DNA of 64,000 nucleotides from positions 298,144 to 362,143 of the forward strand of contig NZ_CAJNBK010000006.1 in assembly GCF_905220975.1 (NCBI RefSeq), written 5' to 3'. The position numbers and the translations under genes are program-made. This document shows, in pieces, positions 1 through 8,034 of the stretch. The notes beneath the pieces are model-generated. The model saw only the letters and a program-made list of their open reading frames with translations, did no database searches and was not told the DNA's origin. Every line of letters begins with the position of its first letter. The stretch's first letter is position 1. Origin of the DNA: Paraburkholderia haematera. Its GTDB lineage: Bacteria > Pseudomonadota > Gammaproteobacteria > Burkholderiales > Burkholderiaceae.

Positions 1-707
1 TCGGCCGCGCAACCGCTCTTGCCTTCGCTCGTGAAGGAAACCGCGTGGTCGTCAGCGGCCGTCGCGAGGAGGCCGGCCTGGCGCTTGCCGCCGAACTTCG
101 CGCCCTCGGCGCCGAAGCCGAATTCCTGCGCGTCGATGTGCGCTTCGAAGCCGAAGTGCGCAGCGTCGTCGAGCAGACCGTGGAGCGTTTCGGACGTCTC
201 GATGTGGCGGTCAACAACGCCGGCACGGAAGGTCAACTGGCGCCGATCGTCGAGCAGACTGCGGCCAACTACGAAGACACGTTCTCGGTCAACGTGCTCG
301 GCACGCTGCTGTCGCTCAAGCACGAGATGCGCGTGATGCTGGCGCAGGGCGCGGGCTCGATCATCAACCTTTCGTCGATCGCGGGCCAGGTCGGCATCGC
401 GGGCGCGTCGGTCTACGTCGCCAGCAAGCATGCGGTCGAAGGCCTCACGAAGAGCGCGGCGCTCGAAGGCGCTACCGCCGGCGTGCGCGTCAACGCCGTG
501 GCGCCGGGTCCTGTCGCCACCGAAATGCTCGACCGTTTTGCCGGCGGCAGCGAAGAAGGCAAAGCAGCTTTCCTCTCGACGATACCGGCGCGACGCGCCG
601 CGACCCCGGACGAGATCGCCCAGACCATCCTGTTCCTTGCGAGCGATAAGGCGCGCTACCTCACCGGGCAGAACATCGCAGTCGACGGCGCCTACACCGC
701 GCAATAA
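1..707 (+). CDS. SDR family NAD(P)-dependent oxidoreductase, 5' truncated by window edge
   Basis: Short-chain dehydrogenase/reductase missing its first residues. The reading frame is open from base 3 (G-R-A-T-A-L-A-F-A-R-E-G-N), which is the end of the TGxxxGIG cofactor motif, so the gene starts just outside the window and the internal GTG at 45 is not the true start. Family marks seen: VNNAG after the second Rossmann strand, NLSS with the catalytic Ser, and YVASK with the catalytic Tyr/Lys pair. The C-terminus (LTGQNIAVDGAYTAQ) is the classical-SDR ending. It ends 53 bp before an AhpD-like gene on the same strand, probably one transcript. The fold is clear; the substrate is unknown. Confidence 0.9.
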   Translation, partial: GRATALAFAREGNRVVVSGRREEAGLALAAELRALGAEAEFLRVDVRFEAEVRSVVEQTVERFGRLDVAVNNAGTEGQLAPIVEQTAANYEDTFSVNVLGTLLSLKHEMRVMLAQGAGSIINLSSIAGQVGIAGASVYVASKHAVEGLTKSAALEGATAGVRVNAVAPGPVATEMLDRFAGGSEEGKAAFLSTIPARRAATPDEIAQTILFLASDKARYLTGQNIAVDGAYTAQ

Positions 708-760
708 CGCACGGATTTTTCCACGCAGCTTGATTCGTCTTTTTGCCAAGGAGCATCACC

Positions 761-1300
761 ATGACCACTATCAATGTCCCGACACGCGACGAAGTTTCCC
801 CGGCTAACCAGGCCATCTTCGACAAGCTCAAGCGCAGTCTCGGCACGGTCCCCAATTTGTACGCGACGCTGGCCCATTCGGAACATGCGCTCGGCAGCTA
901 CCTCGCGTTCCAGAACGCGAAGAGCAGTATCAGCGGCAAGGCGCGTGAAGTCGTGAATCTCGTCGTGAGCCAGGTCAACGGCTGTGAATACTGTCTGGCG
1001 GCCCACACCGTGATCGGCAAGATGAACGGCTTCACCGACGAACAGATTCTGGAAATCCGCGGTGGCCGCGCAAGCTTCGATGCGAAGTTCGACGCGCTCG
1101 CACGCTTGGTGAAGAACATCGCGGTCAACCGCGGGCACGCCGATCAGGCGCTCGTCGATGCGTTCTTCGCCGCGGGTTGGACCAAGGCCAATCTGGTCGA
1201 CGCGATCGTCGTGATCGGCGACAAGACGGTCACTAACTATCTGCACGGAACGACGCGCGTACCGGTGGACTTCCCCGCTGCGCCGCAACTCGCTGCGTGA
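761..1300 (+). CDS. Carboxymuconolactone decarboxylase/AhpD-family peroxidase-like protein
   Basis: 179-residue alpha-helical protein of the CMD/AhpD superfamily. The redox motif is visible as C75-E-Y-C78 followed by H82 (GCEYCLAAHT), the AhpD-type Cys-x-x-Cys plus His that reduces peroxides or handles thiol redox. The start is ATG 761, which has an AAGGAG 7 bases upstream; an earlier in-frame TTG at 743 lacks this. It follows the SDR directly. AhpD-like proteins paired with an SDR are common as stress-induced pairs; a specific partner cannot be read from the sequence. Confidence 0.9.
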   Translation: MTTINVPTRDEVSPANQAIFDKLKRSLGTVPNLYATLAHSEHALGSYLAFQNAKSSISGKAREVVNLVVSQVNGCEYCLAAHTVIGKMNGFTDEQILEIRGGRASFDAKFDALARLVKNIAVNRGHADQALVDAFFAAGWTKANLVDAIVVIGDKTVTNYLHGTTRVPVDFPAAPQLAA

Positions 1301-1316
1301 CAAAACCGGGCCGCGG

Positions 1317-2009
1317 CTACAGCCAGCGCCAGATGCCCGCGGCCCAACCGGTGAGTGGCATATGCGCCCAGGTCGCTACGAGCCAGACGACGAGGCCACC
1401 CAACAGCGCGTGCAAGCCGAACCCGCCCAGCCGCGCACGGCCGGCGGCGATCGCCGCGAACGGCAGGTAGCTCGTCTTCGATTCCCATACGGGCCAGAGA
1501 TCGGGTTGAAGCTGCTCCTTCTTCCGATCCTGCAAGGCTGCGCCGACGAGCGCGAGGACGACGATCGCCACGGCGACGATGATGTTCTTGGCCACCGGGA
1601 ACACCGCGATGTGGCATAGCCCCCAAAGCGCGAACGACCACATCATCGGGTGGCGCGTTATCGCGTACACGCCGCGCGCCGTTTCCGGGAACGCGCTGGG
1701 CCGGCCGCCTGTGGGAAGCGCCGGGTTGCGGATCAGCGAGCCCAACAGGAGGATCGATGCAATCAGCATGACGACGGTCGCCAACGCCCAGAGCCCATCT
1801 CCTACCGGCCATAGTGGCGCCGTCAGGGGCGCCTTACGGTAGGCCACGATCAGCCAGCCAAGCGTAGCGAACGCGACCAGCGAATAGATGCCCTGGAACC
1901 CCGTTTCGCCAATGGCGCGGACCAAGCGCCCGCGCAGCGGATGAGACAGGAGAAAGTGACTACCCACGAAGGCGACTGCCGCCGCCGCAACTGCGCTGGT
2001 GCTTCCCAT
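1317..2009 (-). CDS. NnrU family integral membrane protein
   Basis: 230-residue hydrophobic protein with about six membrane segments. It carries the NnrU/isoprenylcysteine-methyltransferase-like signature ARGVYAITRHPMMWSFALWG near residue 110-130, with the RHP motif. NnrU proteins were named from nitrite/nitric-oxide gene clusters, but no denitrification genes are present here, so the role is open. It is convergent with the AhpD-like gene (16 bp apart) and divergent from the NRAMP transporter. Confidence 0.88.
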   Translation of the reverse strand: MGSTSAVAAAAVAFVGSHFLLSHPLRGRLVRAIGETGFQGIYSLVAFATLGWLIVAYRKAPLTAPLWPVGDGLWALATVVMLIASILLLGSLIRNPALPTGGRPSAFPETARGVYAITRHPMMWSFALWGLCHIAVFPVAKNIIVAVAIVVLALVGAALQDRKKEQLQPDLWPVWESKTSYLPFAAIAAGRARLGGFGLHALLGGLVVWLVATWAHMPLTGWAAGIWRWL

Positions 2010-2346
2010 TGACCCGGCTCCTCAGGTTGTATCGTCGGTTGACCGTATTGCCCCTGTTTCACATCCCGTACCGAAGATTACTACTGACGCGTGACGGTCG
2101 GTCAGTTACGTGGGAATCGGCGGCCGGGCTGCCATTCCAGGATCCGCTTGGCGCGAAGGCCGGCGACGCATGAAACGCAACCTGGAACACTCTGCAGTAC
2201 ATTTATGACTATGTGCGATGAGGGCGCGGCGACTGCTTCGCTGTTGCGAAGCGTCGTGGGTGTAATCAGCAGTGCAATGCCATGAATGCCATGCCTGCCT
2301 GGTCAATCGGGCAGGCCTGTCGTTTTCATGTGCAAGGAGCGGGAGC
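2010..2346. other. Intergenic region between divergent nnrU-like and mntH-like genes
   Basis: 337 bp that must hold the two divergent promoters. I see no convincing coding sequence and no clear MntR or Fur box by eye. Confidence 0.4.
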
Positions 2347-3666
2347 TTGGACGATCGCGTTCACAAGGCAGCCAGACCAGCGACGAGAACCGAGCGTACA
2401 ACGCTGGCGGTAAGAGAAGTATTGGAAGGCCGCCGCCGCGGCGCGCTGATGCTTCTGCCGTTCGCTGGACCGGCCGTGGTGGTTTCTGTTGCCTACATGG
2501 ACCCGGGCAACTTTGCGACGAATATTCAGGCAGGTGCGAAATACGGTTACGTATTGCTCTGGGTGGTGCTGTTGGCAAACCTTGTGGCGATGCTGTTTCA
2601 GGCACTCTCGGCGAAGCTCGGCATCGTCACCGGGCGGAACCTCGCGGAGTTGTGTCGCGAACGGTTTTCGAAACCCGTTCTGCTGGGCATGTGGGGCGTC
2701 AGCGAAATTGCCGCGATGGCAACCGATCTGGCCGAATTTCTCGGTGGCGCAATCGGACTGTCGTTGCTGTTTCACATGCCATTGCTCGCCGGCATGGTGG
2801 TCACGGCGGTCGTGACATACGGCCTGCTGTTGTTCGAGAGCGCCGGTTTCCGTCCCCTTGAACTGGCAATCGGGGCACTCGTCGGCATCATTGGCTTGTC
2901 CTATCTTGCCGAGTTGTTCATTACGCCGATTGCGTGGCCGAGTGTCTTCGTCCACACGTTTTCCCCCCAATTGCCCGACGCGAATGCGCTCACGATTGCC
3001 GTCGGTATTGTGGGTGCAACCGTGATGCCGCACGCGCTTTTCCTGCACTCCGGCCTAACGCAACTGCGAGCACCCGCGAGAACGGAGCCCGAGCGGGCCA
3101 AGTTGCTGAAATTCTCGAATATCGAGGTCGTTATCGCGCTGACCATTGCCGGTCTCATCAATATGGCGATGGTGATCATGGCCGCCGGTGCATTCCACCA
3201 CGGGCACCCCGAGGTGGCGGAAATCGAAACGGCCTATCACACGCTGGCGCCGCTATTGGGGATTGGGGCGGCCGGGATTTTCCTGTTGTCGTTGATCGCT
3301 TCGGGCATATCGAGTTCCGTGGTCGGCACCATGGCGGGTCAGATGATCATGCAGGGGTTCGTAGGCTTTCGCATTCCGCTATGGCTGCGCCGGGCCGTCA
3401 CAATGGTGCCGAGTTTCGTCGTGGTTGCGCTCGGGGTCAATGCGACTCAGGCACTCGTCCTCAGTCAGGTGGTATTGAGTCTCGCCTTGCCGCTGCCAAT
3501 GGCGGCGTTGCTGTGGTTCACCTGCCGCGAAGACGTGATGGGTCCATACAAAAATCGCGCGTTCGTCGCGGTGATCGCCACGCTGGCGGCATTCGTCGTC
3601 TTATCGTTCAATGTCGTGCTGATACTGCAAACGTTCGGCGTTGAGATTCCTGGCTTGCCGAACTGA
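2347..3666 (+). CDS. NRAMP family divalent metal transporter (MntH-like)
   Basis: Proton-coupled Mn2+/Fe2+ importer of the inner membrane, about 440 residues with eleven predicted membrane segments. Metal-binding motifs are intact: DPGN at residues 52-55 in the first helix, and ATVMPHALFLHS (MPH motif) in the sixth helix. I chose the TTG at 2347 because AAGGAG lies 7 bases upstream and the reading frame before it (from 2272) is Cys-rich and unlike the family; an upstream start is not excluded. The gene stands alone and converges on the ABC ATPase gene (18 bp apart). Confidence 0.88.
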   Translation: MDDRVHKAARPATRTERTTLAVREVLEGRRRGALMLLPFAGPAVVVSVAYMDPGNFATNIQAGAKYGYVLLWVVLLANLVAMLFQALSAKLGIVTGRNLAELCRERFSKPVLLGMWGVSEIAAMATDLAEFLGGAIGLSLLFHMPLLAGMVVTAVVTYGLLLFESAGFRPLELAIGALVGIIGLSYLAELFITPIAWPSVFVHTFSPQLPDANALTIAVGIVGATVMPHALFLHSGLTQLRAPARTEPERAKLLKFSNIEVVIALTIAGLINMAMVIMAAGAFHHGHPEVAEIETAYHTLAPLLGIGAAGIFLLSLIASGISSSVVGTMAGQMIMQGFVGFRIPLWLRRAVTMVPSFVVVALGVNATQALVLSQVVLSLALPLPMAALLWFTCREDVMGPYKNRAFVAVIATLAAFVVLSFNVVLILQTFGVEIPGLPN

Positions 3667-3684
3667 CGAAGTAACGGAGTGGCC

Positions 3685-4455
3685 TCAGTTTGTCGTTGTG
3701 CGCATTGCACGATATTCGCGTCGCACGATATCCATCAGCTCTTCGACCGACGTGCTGGCTGCTTCCCGCTGGTAAGTGACACGTCCGCGTTGCATCAACA
3801 TCACGCGATCCGCGATGTCGAGCGTCTGGGCGTAGTTGTGCATGATCATGACGATGGACAGGCCACCTTTATTCTTGAGCCGAAGGATCAGGTCGATGAT
3901 CAGTCCAGCCTCGCGGGCGCCCATCGCGGCGAGTGGTTCGTCAAGCAGCAGAATCCTTGAATTCGAATTGACCGCGCGAGCAACCGCGATGGCCTGTCGC
4001 TGTCCGCCGGAAAGCTGCTCGACCGGCAAATCGACCGAGGGCACGTGTACACCGATTTCTTCGAGACACTCGGCCGCGCGCTCACGCATGGCGCGATGAT
4101 TCAGCAGTCGAAACGGCCCTCGACGAATGATTTCCCGATTGAGAAACATGTTGTGATAAATGCTCAGCGAATTGGCGAGCGCCAGATCCTGGTAGACGCA
4201 TTCAATGCCGAGTGAACGGGCGTGATCAACCGAGCGAAGCATGGTTTCCTCGCCACCTACAAAGAGCTTGCCACTGGTCTGCTGATGAAACCCGGTCAGG
4301 ATCTTGATCAACGTCGATTTGCCTGCGCCATTGTCGCCAAGCACGCCAAGAATCTCGCCCTGTCTCAGCGTCAGTGACACGCCATCGAGCGCGGTGACCG
4401 CGCCGAAGCGCTTGACAATATCTTCGCCGCGCAGCGCCTCCAGCACCTCGGACAT
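3685..4455 (-). CDS. Sugar-type ABC transporter ATP-binding protein (FrcA-like)
   Basis: 256-residue single nucleotide-binding domain. Walker A GDNGAGKST at 40-48, signature LSGGQ at 148-152 and Walker B LLLDEP near 170 are intact. Length and domain number fit the single-NBD ATPases of fructose-type importers (FrcA) rather than the double-NBD RbsA/XylG type. The start ATG at 4455 overlaps the stop of the permease gene (TGATG), which implies translational coupling. It is the last gene of a binding protein-permease-ATPase operon, the FrcBCA order. The substrate is not determinable from sequence. Confidence 0.93.
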   Translation of the reverse strand: MSEVLEALRGEDIVKRFGAVTALDGVSLTLRQGEILGVLGDNGAGKSTLIKILTGFHQQTSGKLFVGGEETMLRSVDHARSLGIECVYQDLALANSLSIYHNMFLNREIIRRGPFRLLNHRAMRERAAECLEEIGVHVPSVDLPVEQLSGGQRQAIAVARAVNSNSRILLLDEPLAAMGAREAGLIIDLILRLKNKGGLSIVMIMHNYAQTLDIADRVMLMQRGRVTYQREAASTSVEELMDIVRREYRAMRTTTN

Positions 4456-5456
4456 CACAATTCCCCTTTGCGCGCGAGACGAACCACGTGGATGTTGAAG
4501 ATCATGGCCCCGAGGATCGCCGCGCCGAGAATCATGTTGAAGGTGAAGGCGTTGATGCCGATCAGCGTGAAGCCGTCGTTGAGAATGCCAAGCACCGCCG
4601 CACCGATCAGCCCGCCGATGATCGTGCCTGATCCCCCGGCGAGCGGCGTGCCGCCGATCACGGCTGCGGCAACGGCAAGGAACATGATCTGGTTGCCGCC
4701 CGCCTGCGGATCGATCGAGGTGATACGAAAGCCCTCCAGGATCCCGGTAAGACCGGCCAGCACTGCGGCAAGAATGAAGTTGCCGAGCTTCAGCCGCCTG
4801 ACCTGTATCCCTGCTTCGCTCGCGCCCAGTGGATTCGCTCCTGACGCGATCGTATGCAAACCCCAGCGTGTGTGGCGAAGCAGCACGTGCATGACCGCGG
4901 CAATGGCAAGCGTCCAGATGATTTCGCTGTATCCCCATCCTCCCATGAACGCCGAAAATGCGGAGTCCTCCGGCGGCGAAACCGGTGTGCCGCGTGAGAT
5001 CGTCAGCGTAAGGCCGTTCACGAAGAACAACGTACCGAGCGTCGTCACGAAGGACGGGATGCGCAGGTACACCGTCACCGCGCCGTTAATGAGCCCGACG
5101 AGGCCGGCCGCAATGACGCCGATGAGCAGGGCAAGCCAGGCTGGCAACCCGGCCTCGAGAGAAAAATGCATGATGAAAGGCGCAAACGCGAACACCATCC
5201 CGGCGGAGAGGTCGATCTCCCCACCGATCATCAGCATGATTTCACCAAAAGCAATGATCGCCACTGGGGCGATGAACTGCGAAAGATTCTGCAGACTCGC
5301 ACCAGTCAGCAGGAAGTCATGGTTGATTGTCTCGAAGTAGATGCAAAGGATAAGTGCGACTGCAAGGATGCGGATCTCGCTGGAACGCCCGAGTGCGCCT
5401 GACCAGCGCCTCGGACGTCTAGCGGTTTTTCGAACGTCCGTCACGGCAGAGGTCAC
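4455..5456 (-). CDS. Sugar-type ABC transporter permease (RbsC/FrcC family)
   Basis: 333-residue inner-membrane permease with 8-10 hydrophobic segments and the family stretch AGGSGTIIGGLIGAAVLGIL near the C-terminus. It belongs to the ribose/fructose/xylose BPD_transp_2 class. It overlaps the binding-protein gene by 4 bases and the ATPase gene by 1 base, so all three are one operon. A single permease gene would act as a homodimer. Confidence 0.93.
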   Translation of the reverse strand: MTSAVTDVRKTARRPRRWSGALGRSSEIRILAVALILCIYFETINHDFLLTGASLQNLSQFIAPVAIIAFGEIMLMIGGEIDLSAGMVFAFAPFIMHFSLEAGLPAWLALLIGVIAAGLVGLINGAVTVYLRIPSFVTTLGTLFFVNGLTLTISRGTPVSPPEDSAFSAFMGGWGYSEIIWTLAIAAVMHVLLRHTRWGLHTIASGANPLGASEAGIQVRRLKLGNFILAAVLAGLTGILEGFRITSIDPQAGGNQIMFLAVAAAVIGGTPLAGGSGTIIGGLIGAAVLGILNDGFTLIGINAFTFNMILGAAILGAMIFNIHVVRLARKGEL

Positions 5457-6532
5457 CCTTTGATTGCGCCTGTGCGTGGCACGATCTGGGCTTTCGTGCT
5501 TTTGCCTTCATAGCGCGTCGAGGTGTTCAGGTAGGGATCGACTGAGCCCTTGGTGACGAACTTCAGGCCCGTGTTGATATTGGCCGGCCCAACGAGCCCG
5601 CCGGACGCGAGAAAGATGAAGGCCTCCATCACCGTATAAAATCCCTGTACGTAGGGTTGCTGATCGATCGTGAAGTCCAGGAACCCTTCGTGAATCAGAT
5701 CGACCGTGCGCGGCAACAGATCAAAGCCGCCGCCGTGGACACCTTTCGCGGGCAGGTTGGATTCTTTCATCACCTCCGCGACGCCCTGGGTGCTGCCGGC
5801 ATCCACCGCAAACATGCCTTTGAGATCCTGATGGCCGAGAAAGAACGACTTGATCTTCGATAGCTCTTCGTTGACGGTCGCGCCGGTGGCGATGGTCTGC
5901 ACGTCGATCTTCTTGCCCGATTTCTTGATTGCAGCCGCTGCACCGTCAAGCCGCGGCTGAATGTTGAGCTGGCCTGGCGTTGCGATAAAGAGCGCAACGA
6001 GGCCGCTATCGATGAGGTTAGCGATTCGCTCGCCCATCTGGTAACCGGACAGATAGAGATCCTGGCCGATATAGGCAAGGCGCGGATTCGTGGACCCCGA
6101 GGGTGCGTCGGCGTTGTAGGCGAACACGGGAATGCCGGCGTCGAGCGCGGCCTGAATGGGTTTGTCGAACGCTTTGGGGTCGACGATCGGTACGGCGATT
6201 GCGTCAGCTTTCCCGGCGATCGCCGCGTTGACTGCATTCACCATTTCGCCAATGTCGGCATTGGCCGAGCCGGTCCATTGATAGTCCATGCCCAGCAAAG
6301 CGGTCGCATCCTGAATGCCGTATTGCGTCGGAACGAAGAACGGATTCGTGGTGACATGATTGACGAATACGATCTTCCACCGCTTGTGCGCCGGAAACGA
6401 TCCGGCTTCCGCCGCCTGGGCCGGCGTGATCATGCCGCCCATTAGCGCCAGTGCTGCGGACAGGCCCGCGCCCTGCAGCAATCCCCGACGTGCAACCTGC
6501 ACGTCGTCCTTGTCTTCCTTCGCTTGCGCCAT
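5453..6532 (-). CDS. Periplasmic sugar-binding protein of ABC importer, Tat-type signal
   Basis: 359-residue type I periplasmic binding protein (peripla_BP_4 class). Mature domain begins near WKIVFVNHVTTNPFF, with typical N-A-D and G-Q features (AYNADAPSG, IGQDLYLSGYQMGERIA). The leader has adjacent arginines at 15-16 (VARRGLLQGAG) followed by a hydrophobic stretch and AQA cleavage region, which is a twin-arginine signal rather than a plain Sec signal. I chose ATG 6532, preceded by GGGAG; a longer reading frame to 6613 has no signal-like start. It is the first gene of the importer operon and would set ligand specificity. Confidence 0.9.
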   Translation of the reverse strand: MAQAKEDKDDVQVARRGLLQGAGLSAALALMGGMITPAQAAEAGSFPAHKRWKIVFVNHVTTNPFFVPTQYGIQDATALLGMDYQWTGSANADIGEMVNAVNAAIAGKADAIAVPIVDPKAFDKPIQAALDAGIPVFAYNADAPSGSTNPRLAYIGQDLYLSGYQMGERIANLIDSGLVALFIATPGQLNIQPRLDGAAAAIKKSGKKIDVQTIATGATVNEELSKIKSFFLGHQDLKGMFAVDAGSTQGVAEVMKESNLPAKGVHGGGFDLLPRTVDLIHEGFLDFTIDQQPYVQGFYTVMEAFIFLASGGLVGPANINTGLKFVTKGSVDPYLNTSTRYEGKSTKAQIVPRTGAIKG

Positions 6533-6728
6533 CTCGATCTCCCGTCTCTCAGTTGTTGAACACTTCACTGTCCATAACGGCGCAAGCAGGAAAAGCCCCG
6601 GCAAGAAATGCACCGGAGCCGGGCATCACTTCTTTCATGAAACCCACGTGCATGCGCGTGCGCATGACTACCCTCCAGAAAATGCTATATCACGCCCTTT
6701 TACCTACTAATCGATGTATACCCTTAAC

Positions 6729-6739
6729 TAGTCCGACTA
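6729..6739. promoter_or_regulatory. Candidate GntR/FadR operator 1
   Basis: TAGTCCGACTA matches the TNGTNNNACNA pattern known for the FadR subfamily of GntR regulators. Flanking bases extend the dyad to 6724-6744 (TTAA at both ends). It lies 8 bp upstream of a possible minus-strand -10 (TATACA at 6715-6720), where a bound regulator would block transcription of the importer. Confidence 0.6.
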
Positions 6740-6875
6740 ATTAATTTTTTGCGGTGCAGCGCAGCCTTCCGTATGTGCATCCATCCGTGCAGCGCAACAC
6801 GATGATGGGGCAGACCTGGCTCATGGGGCGCGGGTCATGTGCTGTCGAAATGATCTGCACGATGTGCCGCTTGAA

Positions 6876-6886
6876 TAGTATGACTA
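6876..6886. promoter_or_regulatory. Candidate GntR/FadR operator 2
   Basis: TAGTATGACTA is a second exact match to TNGTNNNACNA, with an extra A/T pair at 6875/6887. Its centre is 147 bp from operator 1, about 14 helical turns, which would allow looping. A weaker relative, TGGTCCGGCTA, lies at 6951-6961. Confidence 0.55.
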
Positions 6887-6977
6887 TCGAATTAACTTCT
6901 GGAGGGAGAGGGGCACGAAAAGCGGACAGCGCCCGCTACGCTCTGCCCAATGGTCCGGCTAAATTGCCACGTCCGGA

Positions 6978-7712
6978 CTAGGGTTGCGTCTGAATCTGGC
7001 TGCCGGCTTCCAGAACGCTTTCGGCGTCGGCGCGCGCATTGTCGAGCTGAACCAGACTCGCGTGCCGCGCGCCCAGTGGGTCACGGCTCTGGATCGCAGT
7101 GAGAATTGCCTTGTGCCGCGGCAACGAAAGTGCATGCGTGTCGGGATGACGACTCGTCAGTTTGATCGATTCCGACAGCGCAAGCGACAGCATGTTGCCA
7201 ATATAGGCCAGTAGGTCGTTGTGCGTGGCCGCCATGATTGCGCGGTGAAACTCGAGGTCGGGATCCAGTAGCGCGCTGGCGGTTTCCGCACGTTCCATCT
7301 GATCGTAAGCCGATGCAATGCGCGCAATATCTTCGCTTGTCGCAGCGGTGGCGGCGAGTGCGGCCGCCGCGGGTTCGATAACGCGGCGCACGGTCAGGAG
7401 CGAACTGAAGAACTCGCCTTCCGGAACACTGTTGATCGTCCAGTACAGCACATCGGGGTCAAGCATGTGCCATTCCGCGCGAGGCCTCACAACACTGCCG
7501 ACACGCGGTTTCGACACGACCAGACCTTTTGCCACGAGCACACGGGTGGCCTCGCGCAGCACAGGGCGGCTCACGCCATAGCGCTCGCACAGGACAGCCT
7601 CGGCAGGCAACCGCTGGCCCGGTTGTACCTTGCCGCTGACGATATCCATGCCGAGTTCCTGCACAATGCGGCCGTGCAGGCTCTTGCGCTGTTGCAGATG
7701 ACGGTAGTCCAT
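6978..7712 (-). CDS. GntR/FadR family transcriptional regulator
   Basis: 244-residue regulator. N-terminal winged helix (about 10-75) with GQRLPAEAVLCERYGVSRP and LREATRVLVAKGLVVSKPR, the GntR pattern. The C-terminal all-helical FCD domain has the metal/ligand-type Asp/His features (DLEFHRAIMAATHN). It lies upstream of the importer operon on the same strand, and two operator-like palindromes sit between them, so it most likely regulates the importer in response to a sugar acid or related ligand. I chose ATG 7712; an ATG at 7751 is also possible, and neither has a strong ribosome site. Confidence 0.92.
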   Translation of the reverse strand: MDYRHLQQRKSLHGRIVQELGMDIVSGKVQPGQRLPAEAVLCERYGVSRPVLREATRVLVAKGLVVSKPRVGSVVRPRAEWHMLDPDVLYWTINSVPEGEFFSSLLTVRRVIEPAAAALAATAATSEDIARIASAYDQMERAETASALLDPDLEFHRAIMAATHNDLLAYIGNMLSLALSESIKLTSRHPDTHALSLPRHKAILTAIQSRDPLGARHASLVQLDNARADAESVLEAGSQIQTQP

Positions 7713-8034
7713 GGTCAGTGATCTTGGTGGTGTCCGGCTCAGTGACACCATCCGCAGAATGAAAGCTTGTTTTCAGTTCGGAAAGCTACCGATTCCGGTT
7801 TGCCTGGCTAGTTTATTTGCCTTTCGTGCGGAGGCTGGCTGCCTGCTGCGTGTTGATTGCATCGCTATGTGACGTGGTTCGTTCATCAACGCGCAAAACG
7901 TATGCGCCAGCAAATGATGTCATAAGAACGCCTGTTCGCCAAAACCGCACGTGGCTGCGTCACGGCTTCGAGTCCTGACACAGTGGCGTCACCGGATAGC
8001 GATAGTAGGTTCGGGTCGGCGGTTTGCGTTTCTC
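7713..8034. other. Intergenic region upstream of GntR gene
   Basis: 322 bp between the MFS gene end and the GntR gene. It should contain the regulator's own promoter. I find no exact TAGTNNNACTA copy here and no small gene. Confidence 0.4.

Larger units (their letters stand above)
6533..6977. other. Promoter region of ABC importer operon
   Basis: 445 bp without a convincing gene between the binding-protein gene and the end of the GntR gene. It is AT-rich compared with the surroundings around 6690-6745. It contains two FadR-family-type operator palindromes (listed separately) and a candidate minus-strand -10 (TATACA, 6715-6720). Confidence 0.6.

Noticed and set aside
2326..3048. Long minus-strand frame opposite the NRAMP gene
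   Set aside because: It is antisense to a clear transporter gene and has no family features.
4456..4938. Upstream extension of the ABC ATPase frame
   Set aside because: It overlaps the permease gene in another frame; the ATPase has a coupled start at 4455.
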